Below are positions 1 to 3,753 of a DNA stretch of 5,068 nucleotides, piece after piece. The first letter of the stretch is position 1. The number at the start of each line of letters is the position of its first letter. The DNA is from Candidatus Latescibacterota bacterium (lineage in GTDB: Bacteria > Latescibacterota > MVCY01): contig DAOVDP010000103.1 of NCBI GenBank assembly GCA_030669445.1, positions 1 through 5,068 on the forward strand. The letters run 5' to 3'. Below the pieces are notes generated by a model that did no database searches, was not told where the DNA came from, and was given only the letters and a program-made list of their open reading frames with translations. The translations under genes were made by a program, and so were the position numbers.

Positions 1-1
1 C

Positions 2-157
2 GGGGCGACTTTCATGATCGGAGACCGGGATGAGAAGGATTCCGCCAGCATATCGTGGCGACACCTCTCGGACCCAGCATGTGACGCCGATGTGTTTGAT
101 GACTTCCATCTGTGGTCCGTTGGGAGAACCCTAAATGTGCTGGAAGCCCAGAAGTGA
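2..157 (+). CDS. C-terminal fragment of an unrecognised protein, 5' end outside the window
   Basis: This frame is open from the left edge and gives 51 codons, ending at TGA 155-157 with TAA directly after it. I do not recognise the protein. The visible part is acidic and ends in FHLWSVGRTLNVLEAQK. About four in ten codons begin with G, as is usual in real genes, whereas the opposite strand over the same bases reads as a His/Arg/Ser/Thr-rich product typical of an antisense shadow. The double stop also suits a real gene end. No motif points to a function, and no signal peptide or membrane segment is seen. It converges on the small minus-strand gene ending at 231, and no clear terminator lies between them. 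The fragment is short, so chance remains possible. Confidence 0.4.
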   Translation, partial: GATFMIGDRDEKDSASISWRHLSDPACDADVFDDFHLWSVGRTLNVLEAQK

Positions 158-230
158 TAAGGTCAATAACCGGATCGCCACCAGTAACATAAGGCATGCC
201 AGCTCCAATTATTTACCCGAAGTTTAGGAC

Positions 231-338
231 TTATCCGAAACTGAGGGGCTCTAACAGCCCATAGGCTGGCAGGGTAGCAAATATAACAAGCAGCCAGAGG
301 GCAAACTCTACGCTTCCCAGAACAATGTTTCTCTTCAT
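231..338 (-). CDS. small hydrophobic protein, 35 aa, candidate membrane or secreted peptide
   Basis: This short open frame begins at ATG 338-336 and stops at TAA 233-231. AGGAGG (352-347) lies eight bases upstream of the ATG, a near-ideal Shine-Dalgarno and the best in the window. The product begins MKRN, so it carries positive charge at the N-terminus. A largely hydrophobic stretch follows at about residues 12 to 24 (FALWLLVIFATLP), then AYGLLEPLSFG. This fits a single membrane helix or a signal peptide, and PAYG could be a weak signal peptidase context. A TTAACA/TATGTT promoter lies about 90 bases upstream. I do not recognise a family. It could be a genuine small membrane protein, a leader peptide, or the start of a decayed longer gene: another minus-strand frame reads MPYVTGGDPVIDLITSG from 197 before turning non-protein-like. 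Confidence 0.5.
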   Translation of the reverse strand: MKRNIVLGSVEFALWLLVIFATLPAYGLLEPLSFG

Positions 339-346
339 TGCTACCA

Positions 347-352
347 CCTCCT
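347..352 (-). promoter_or_regulatory. strong Shine-Dalgarno site of the 35-aa small gene
   Basis: AGGAGG on the minus strand, with TGGTAGCA between it and the ATG at 338. This site is the main reason for calling the small gene. It is a better match than the sites before trpG (GAGG) and trpD (GGGAG). Confidence 0.6.
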
Positions 353-424
353 GTTTTTTAAACCCAGTTGTTATTTAATTGAGGCTATCTGTCTGATAGA
401 AATCCCCACCATCCTTCATTGTTC

Positions 425-453
425 AACATAACCCCGAAACTAATCTTTGTTAA
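425..453 (-). promoter_or_regulatory. candidate sigma-70 promoter for the 35-aa small gene
   Basis: Minus-strand TTAACA (453-448, five of six to TTGACA), a 17-base spacer, then TATGTT (430-425, four of six to TATAAT). Transcription would start near 418, leaving a leader of about 80 bases before the ATG at 338. This is a consensus match only; such matches are common in AT-rich DNA. Confidence 0.33.
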
Positions 454-660
454 GCGAATTTTCACCCTTCTGTGCTATTTTTTGAAAGCAGATATCCCGC
501 CTCTCGCTCGGGTTATCATTACCCGTATCTTTATTCTCCTCTTTGGAAAATAGGGCCTCACAAAACTCCCTTTTGGGGGACAGTGCGAAGAGAATTAGGG
601 ACAAACGATTTGACAAATCTGATCCTGTTTTTTTCCCCACGCCGGGGGGGGCAGGCCCAT
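454..660. other. intergenic stretch without a supported gene; possible repeat-derived DNA
   Basis: Several frames on both strands stay open here, but none has a ribosome binding site or a protein-like composition. The sequence includes CTCCC-TTTT-GGGGG (about 565-578), the string GGGGGACAGTGCGAAG, a short GATTT-GAC-AAATC dyad near 607-619, a run of seven T (628-634) and a run of eight G (644-651). This patchwork looks like decayed dispersed-repeat DNA rather than coding sequence. No tRNA or rRNA is visible. Confidence 0.35.
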
Positions 661-670
661 CGGTAAGAAG

Positions 671-690
671 CCCACGATTTCAATCGTGGG
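671..690. repeat. perfect palindrome CCCACGATT-TC-AATCGTGGG
   Basis: Two 9-bp arms with a two-base centre, preceded by AAG and followed by GTCAA. The arrangement AAG-CCCACGA...TCGTGGG-GT resembles the hairpin near the right end of IS200/IS605 and IS1341-type elements (family knowledge). No tnpA or tnpB gene is adjacent. It shares the CCCACGA...TCGTGGG outer arms with the palindrome at 830-849. Confidence 0.8.
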
Positions 691-713
691 GTCAAAATAG
701 GAGAATAGCATCT

Positions 714-733
714 AACCGATTCATCGGTTTTTT
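714..733 (+). terminator. hairpin followed by T-run, possible plus-strand intrinsic terminator
   Basis: AACCGAT (714-720) and ATCGGTT (723-729) form a perfect stem with a TC centre, in practice a TTCA tetraloop. The T-run covers 728-733, so U residues follow the stem only on the plus strand. No convincing plus-strand gene ends just upstream, so it may be a structural piece of the hairpin island rather than a working terminator. Confidence 0.35.
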
Positions 734-735
734 CA

Positions 736-747
736 TCAGGCGCCTGA
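736..747. repeat. perfect 12-bp palindrome TCAGGCGCCTGA
   Basis: A gapless self-complementary 12-mer, 20 bases downstream (centre to centre) of the 714-729 hairpin. With no loop it is more likely a protein-binding dyad or cruciform site than an RNA hairpin. No factor can be named. Confidence 0.55.
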
Positions 748-780
748 GCGGTGAGAAAAGCCACAGTCAGAAATCCTGCA

Positions 781-807
781 TCATTAAACCGTTAAAACGG
801 TTAATGA
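781..807. repeat. 12-bp stem-loop with one bulge (TCATTAA-CCGTT)
   Basis: TCATTAA (781-787) pairs with TTAATGA (801-807), and CCGTT (789-793) pairs with AACGG (796-800). A788 is bulged and the centre is AA. T-rich sequence follows on the plus strand, with six T at 821-826. The inner part reads AACCGTT-AA-AACGGTT, the same design as the AACCGAT-TC-ATCGGTT hairpin 73 bases upstream. Confidence 0.65.
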
Positions 808-829
808 TTTTATTAACACGTTTTTTAGA

Positions 830-849
830 CCCACGAATGAATTCGTGGG
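830..849. repeat. perfect palindrome CCCACGAAT-GA-ATTCGTGGG
   Basis: Two 9-bp arms around GA. The outer seven bases of each arm match those of the palindrome at 671-690 while the inner bases differ in a compensated way, so pairing is kept although the sequence has changed. That is what one expects if the hairpin itself is the conserved feature. Confidence 0.8.
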
Positions 850-860
850 CTGCTAACGGG

Positions 861-880
861 TGAATCCTGAATTTGATTCA
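861..880. repeat. short inverted repeat TGAATC...GATTCA
   Basis: Six-base arms (861-866 and 875-880) around an eight-base loop. Taken alone it is near chance level; it is listed because it continues the series of dyads that starts at 671. Confidence 0.35.
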
Positions 881-901
881 AAGAAACAACAAGAAGCGAA
901 T

Positions 902-920
902 ACACTTTCAGTGTTTTTCA
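902..920. repeat. 19-bp sequence recurring exactly at the trpD stop codon (copy 1)
   Basis: ACACTTTCAGTGTTTTTCA is identical at 902-920 and 1983-2001. It contains a small hairpin, ACACT-TTC-AGTGT, followed by T residues on the plus strand. This copy lies in non-coding DNA; the other spans the end of trpD and the trpD-trpC gap. The match is too long to expect by chance in 5 kb and suggests a dispersed short repeat. Confidence 0.7.
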
Positions 921-1146
921 CATAAGTCCACATTCCTAACCTTGCAGAAAAGAGAGGTTCAAGGTCCCCCAAACCGCCCTTTTTTTTAAGAATCTTGGTT
1001 TCATAACCACCAGTAAATACGAGAGCTTATGCTGGATTAGAATTGAGCTAAAATTCTGCTTTTGCAAATAATGTATTAACAAGGTATTCTGAGTTTTGTG
1101 AAGGGCTGTATTCCTGTAGAGACTATGGGAAGCAGTTATTGAGTTA
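921..1146. other. AT-rich intergenic DNA, nothing supported
   Basis: No frame has a ribosome binding site or protein-like composition. A run of eight T (981-988) and an imperfect ACCTTG...CAAGGT dyad near 941-967 are the only marks. Neither forms a minus-strand terminator for the trp cluster. Confidence 0.4.
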
Positions 1147-1185
1147 TTGGTGATTGGTGAAATAGCTCTACTCACCATTCACCAA
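1147..1185 (-). repeat. stem-loop across the trpC stop codon built from TTGGTGA heptamers
   Basis: TTGGTGATTGGTGA (1147-1160) pairs with TCACCATTCACCAA (1172-1185) at 13 of 14 positions, with an 11-base loop that contains most of the trpC stop. Each arm is itself two near-identical heptamers. On the minus strand, where trpC is read, the stem is followed by AATAACTC and not by a U-run. It is therefore not a standard intrinsic terminator, though it could protect the 3' end of the mRNA. The last trpC codons (LVNGE) are encoded by one arm. Confidence 0.65.
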
Positions 1186-1968
1186 ATTATTTTCGTATCC
1201 ACCAAGCAATTTCCTGAGTTTGCTTCCTATGTCCGCTGCTCTCATCAAGGCTTCGCCGATTAATACTGCATCAATACCAACTTGTTTCAATCTTATCACT
1301 TCTTGCCTGGTGCTAATTCCGCTCTCGCTGACCACTATTTTCTCCTCCGGGATCGAATCCAGCAGGCCAAATGTTGTGGTCAGATCTACCTTAAGACTCT
1401 TTAAATTCCGATTGTTAATTCCGATAACCTCTGCTCCAGCCAATAGAGCCTTTTGGAGTTCTTCTGAGGAGTGAACCTCTACCAAGACCCCTAACCCCAG
1501 TTCTGCCGCAATCCTGTGATAGTTCTTAAGTTGTGGTGCAGAGAGCAGGGCCACAATCAACAGCACAGCATCAGCACCGTGAAACCTGGCCTGGTAAATC
1601 TGGTACTCGTCAATGATGAAGTCCTTACGCAAGAGCGGAAGGCAGGTAGTCTTTCGTACCTGTTGTAGTGTTCGGATACTGCCCTGAAAGTATTTCTCCT
1701 CGGTTAAAACCGAAATTGCGCTGGCACCGTTTTCCTGGTAGACTCTGGCAATTTGAACGGGGTCAAAATCGGCTCGGATTAATCCCTTAGACGGGGATGC
1801 TTTCTTAATCTCGGCAATAAGTGCTATATCGTTGGAAATCTTTAAGGCCCCGACGAAATCCTTCGGCGGCGGCAGATCCTTGACGGCCGACCTCAAAGAT
1901 ACAAGAGAGACTCGCCGTTTTGCCGCCTCTACCGATTCCCTTTTGGATTGAACAATTCTCTCAAGCAT
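1168..1968 (-). CDS. trpC: indole-3-glycerol phosphate synthase
   Basis: TrpC converts CdRP (1-(2-carboxyphenylamino)-1-deoxyribulose 5-phosphate) to indole-3-glycerol phosphate with loss of CO2 and water, in the cytoplasm. The 266 residues are the usual length for a single-function enzyme with no TrpF fusion. Visible family landmarks are IAEIKKASPSKG (51-62), RKDF (114-117), VEVH (163-166), INNRNL (184-189), SESGIS (214-219) and IGEALM (237-242). By alignment with the known enzyme, E53, K55, K115, E164, N185 and S216 are the catalytic and substrate-binding residues, and all are present. ATG 1968 is the natural start because MLERIV is the family's usual opening. No good Shine-Dalgarno precedes it: the 20 bases after the trpD stop read AAGTGTTCTGTGATTAACTG. 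Translation is therefore probably coupled to trpD. The last five residues lie within a repeat. Confidence 0.97.
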   Translation of the reverse strand: MLERIVQSKRESVEAAKRRVSLVSLRSAVKDLPPPKDFVGALKISNDIALIAEIKKASPSKGLIRADFDPVQIARVYQENGASAISVLTEEKYFQGSIRTLQQVRKTTCLPLLRKDFIIDEYQIYQARFHGADAVLLIVALLSAPQLKNYHRIAAELGLGVLVEVHSSEELQKALLAGAEVIGINNRNLKSLKVDLTTTFGLLDSIPEEKIVVSESGISTRQEVIRLKQVGIDAVLIGEALMRAADIGSKLRKLLGGYENNLVNGE

Positions 1969-1980
1969 CAGTTAATCACA

Positions 1981-2007
1981 GAACACTTTCAGTGTTTTTC
2001 AGTGTTC
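1981..2007 (-). repeat. tandem 10-bp repeat and hairpin at the trpD stop (copy 2 of the 19-bp repeat)
   Basis: TTTCAGTGTT occurs twice back to back at 1987-1996 and 1997-2006. Read on the minus strand this is AACACTGAAA twice, giving trpD codons N-T-E-K-H and the stop. AACACT-GAA-AGTGTT (1996-1982) forms a tight six-bp hairpin just ahead of trpC, and GAACACT/AGTGTTC offers an alternative longer pairing. Positions 1983-2001 are identical to 902-920. Confidence 0.75.
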
Positions 2008-3047
2008 AATTCTTGTGGATATAAGTTAATCATAGTCTGGAGATTACTGAGTCTTCTCAACTGCTCCAATTTCTGCAGCGCCCTTCCAGAATCAATTGAC
2101 TCTGCGGCGATTCCAATGCCCTCAGCTATCGTTTCGGCTTCACCAGCGGCGACAATGGCTACCCCGGCGTTTAGCAGAACGATGTCTCTCTTAGGACCTT
2201 TACTGCCCCCGAGAATAGACAATATGATTTCGGCGTTGTCCTCTGCACTGCCTCCTAACAAATCCTTCAGCTCTGCTTTCGACAGTCCCAATTCCTCTGG
2301 CTCAAGTTGGTAGGTACGAATTTCTCCCTCTGCCAGTTCGCTCACCCGAGTGGGGCCAGTGAGGGTAATTTCATCCAATCCGTCGTTGCCGTGGACCACG
2401 AAGGCATATTCAGAACCCAAGCTGCGCAGAACGTCAGCAATCACTTCGGTCAGCCCGGCATCGTAGACACCGATAAGCTGTCTTCTTGCTCCGGCAGGAT
2501 TGGTTAAAGGGCCCAAAACGTTAAAGATCGTCCTTATTCCAATTTGACGGCGGGGACCGATGGCATATTTCATCGCCCCGTGCAAAAGGGGAGCAAAGAG
2601 AAAACCGATACCTGCCTCGTCCAAGCATCTCTCCACCCTTTCCGGTGGTATCTCGATGTTAATCCCCAAGGATTCCATAACATCGGCACTGCCGCAGTTG
2701 CTGGAGACAGAACGGTTTCCATGTTTGGCCACGCAACTCCCAGCACCGGCGGCGACAAAGGCAGCCACAGTAGAGATGTTGAAAGTACCATATCCATCTC
2801 CCCCGGTGCCACAAGTGTCAACAATAACCTCTTGCTTTGTTCTGATGGGAGTTACCTTCTGGCGCATCACCTGGGCTGAGCCAACGATTTCCTCCACCGT
2901 CTCTCCCTTTAATCGCAACGCCACCAAAAAAGCTGCTATCTGGGCATCCGTCGCCTTCCCACTCATAACCTCATTCATCACCGCAGCCGTCTCGTCTCTG
3001 GTGAGATCTTCTCCAGCTACACCCTTCGAAATAGCCTCTTTGATCAT
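1989..3047 (-). CDS. trpD: anthranilate phosphoribosyltransferase
   Basis: TrpD transfers the phosphoribosyl group of PRPP to anthranilate, giving phosphoribosylanthranilate and pyrophosphate; it is a cytoplasmic homodimer. The 352 residues match the usual length of about 340. The N-terminal helical part (1-65) ends before [10 protein letters not shown] (76-85), whose GTGGD loop binds [20 protein letters not shown] (108-123), [14 protein letters not shown] (172-185) and GLDE (223-226, metal-binding Asp-Glu) complete the active site. ATG 3047 fits the family opening MIKEAI and has AAGGGAGA upstream (3058-3051). The 87 bases between trpG and trpD hold a short repeat and a candidate promoter. 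TrpD is separate from TrpG here, unlike the fused enterobacterial form. Its C-terminal LNTEKH is encoded by a tandem repeat and is probably dispensable. Confidence 0.97.
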   Translation of the reverse strand: MIKEAISKGVAGEDLTRDETAAVMNEVMSGKATDAQIAAFLVALRLKGETVEEIVGSAQVMRQKVTPIRTKQEVIVDTCGTGGDGYGTFNISTVAAFVAAGAGSCVAKHGNRSVSSNCGSADVMESLGINIEIPPERVERCLDEAGIGFLFAPLLHGAMKYAIGPRRQIGIRTIFNVLGPLTNPAGARRQLIGVYDAGLTEVIADVLRSLGSEYAFVVHGNDGLDEITLTGPTRVSELAEGEIRTYQLEPEELGLSKAELKDLLGGSAEDNAEIILSILGGSKGPKRDIVLLNAGVAIVAAGEAETIAEGIGIAAESIDSGRALQKLEQLRRLSNLQTMINLYPQELNTEKH

Positions 3048-3092
3048 CGCTCTCCCTTTTGTAAAAACCGAACATGGCGTTGATTAAAACAG

Positions 3093-3121
3093 ATTAGATC
3101 AAAAAACTCAGTCTAAATCAA
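3093..3121 (-). promoter_or_regulatory. candidate internal promoter for trpD-trpC
   Basis: Minus-strand TTGATT (3121-3116, four of six), a 17-base spacer, then TCTAAT (3098-3093, five of six to TATAAT). Transcription would begin near 3086, about 40 bases before the trpD ATG. The -35 hexamer lies in the downstream copy of the repeat that ends trpG. Internal promoters in trp operons are known from enterobacteria; this one rests on consensus match and position only. Confidence 0.4.
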
Positions 3122-3149
3122 TGCCCAAATTTGATCAGTCTAAATCAAT
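3108..3149 (-). repeat. 15-bp direct repeat, period 27 bp, across the trpG stop codon
   Basis: TCAGTCTAAATCAAT occurs exactly at 3108-3122 and 3135-3149. On the minus strand the first copy met by transcription encodes the trpG ending I-D-L-D-stop, and the second repeats the same bases in the gap. A partial duplication of the trpG 3' end is the simplest reading. GATCAAA (3097-3103) and TTTGATC (3130-3136) add a weak inverted repeat around it. Confidence 0.8.
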
Positions 3150-3707
3150 ATTCAGGAAGCTTCTCAGCAGGTCTTTACCTTCCCTGGTCAGAATCGACTC
3201 AGGGTGAAACTGCACTGCCTCGACTACAAACTGCTTATGCCTCAATCCCATAATTATGCCATCTTTGGTTTCGGCAGATATCTCCAGACAATCCGGCAGA
3301 CCAGACCGCTCCACAATTAGGGAGTGATACCTGGTGGCCACAAAGGGGTTTTTGATACCCGCAAAGATGGTCTTGCCGTCGTGAAATATCTCTGAGGTCT
3401 TGCCGTGCATCAGGTAAGGGGCACGGACCACTTTAGCACCAAATGCTTCCCCAACGGATTGATGCCCCAGACATACACCCAGGATGGGAATCCGTCCGGC
3501 GAAATGTCTGACCAGAGCGACAGAAATTCCCGCTTGCTTAGGGGTACAAGGCCCAGGTGAGATGACAATCCGCTCTGGTCCCATCCGCTCAATTTCTTCA
3601 ATCCCCACCTCATCATTCCGCCGCACTTCTAAATCTGCCCCCAACTCCCCTAAGTATTGAACTAAATTGTAGGTAAAAGAATCGTAGTTGTCTATCACCA
3701 AGACCAT
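3135..3707 (-). CDS. trpG: anthranilate synthase component II, glutamine amidotransferase
   Basis: TrpG hydrolyses glutamine and passes the ammonia to TrpE for anthranilate synthesis. The 190 residues form one class I glutamine amidotransferase domain. [10 protein letters not shown] (6-15), the oxyanion-region motif SPGPCTP (50-56), the nucleophile Cys79 in GVCLGHQ (77-83), and His168 and Glu170 in FHPES (167-171) give a complete triad. The start ATG 3707 has GAGG (3720-3717) nine bases upstream and matches the family opening. The gene lies 46 bases after trpE. In many bacteria the same protein also serves PabB in folate synthesis; that is possible here, but the position between trpE and trpD supports the tryptophan role. 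The last codons IDLD are part of a short repeat. Confidence 0.97.
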   Translation of the reverse strand: MVLVIDNYDSFTYNLVQYLGELGADLEVRRNDEVGIEEIERMGPERIVISPGPCTPKQAGISVALVRHFAGRIPILGVCLGHQSVGEAFGAKVVRAPYLMHGKTSEIFHDGKTIFAGIKNPFVATRYHSLIVERSGLPDCLEISAETKDGIIMGLRHKQFVVEAVQFHPESILTREGKDLLRSFLNIDLD

Positions 3708-3753
3708 AGAATTGAACCTCAGCCAGTTTCAATAAGTCTTAATCAACGCTGCA

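Larger units (their letters stand above)
671..849. mobile_element. possible non-autonomous hairpin-ended element (IS200/IS605-derived or REP-like)
   Basis: The 179 bases are bounded by two 20-base palindromes with the same outer arms, CCCACGA and TCGTGGG, and different centres. Three further palindromes lie inside and there is no open reading frame of note. Known small elements moved by Y1 transposases (PATEs, and REP pairs or BIMEs) have hairpins at both ends and no gene, which fits. No target duplication is expected for this class and none was seen. The boundaries are inferred from the hairpins only; cleavage sites a few bases outside could not be fixed. Confidence 0.28.

Noticed and set aside
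12..197. 61-codon minus-strand open frame
   Set aside because: After about 20 residues it becomes His/Arg/Ser/Gly-rich, like an antisense shadow of the better plus-strand frame 2-157. The first part is discussed as a possible gene remnant only.
610..638. Perfect TTGACA -35 box on the plus strand at 610-615
   Set aside because: The bases 15 to 19 positions downstream are T- and C-runs with no -10 box, and no gene follows.
543..863. 106-codon plus-strand open frame and overlapping frames at 472-666, 440-640 and 558-764
   Set aside because: They run through homopolymer tracts and palindromes, lack ribosome binding sites and overlap each other on both strands. A fragment such as RSPRFQSWG reflects the hairpin sequence often found at IS200/IS605 ends, not a separate gene.
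671..920. CRISPR array
   Set aside because: The units are palindromes of different sequence at uneven spacing. There is no constant direct repeat with uniform spacers and no cas gene.
936..1178. 80-codon minus-strand open frame overlapping the end of trpC
   Set aside because: No ribosome binding site, composition unlike a protein, and its start lies inside the trpC stem-loop repeat. Open by chance in AT-rich DNA.
1147..1185. Rho-independent terminator of the trp cluster
   Set aside because: The stem is good but no U-tract follows on the transcribed (minus) strand, so it is recorded as a stem-loop repeat.
2560..3087. 175-codon plus-strand open frame opposite trpD
   Set aside because: Antisense shadow of a strongly conserved gene, with no ribosome binding site of note. 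The same holds for the plus-strand frames opposite trpE and trpC.
3708..3753. Attenuator or T-box control element inside the cluster
   Set aside because: The gaps are too short and show no Trp-rich leader peptide, T-box motif or terminator/antiterminator pair. Any such control would lie before trpE, outside the window.
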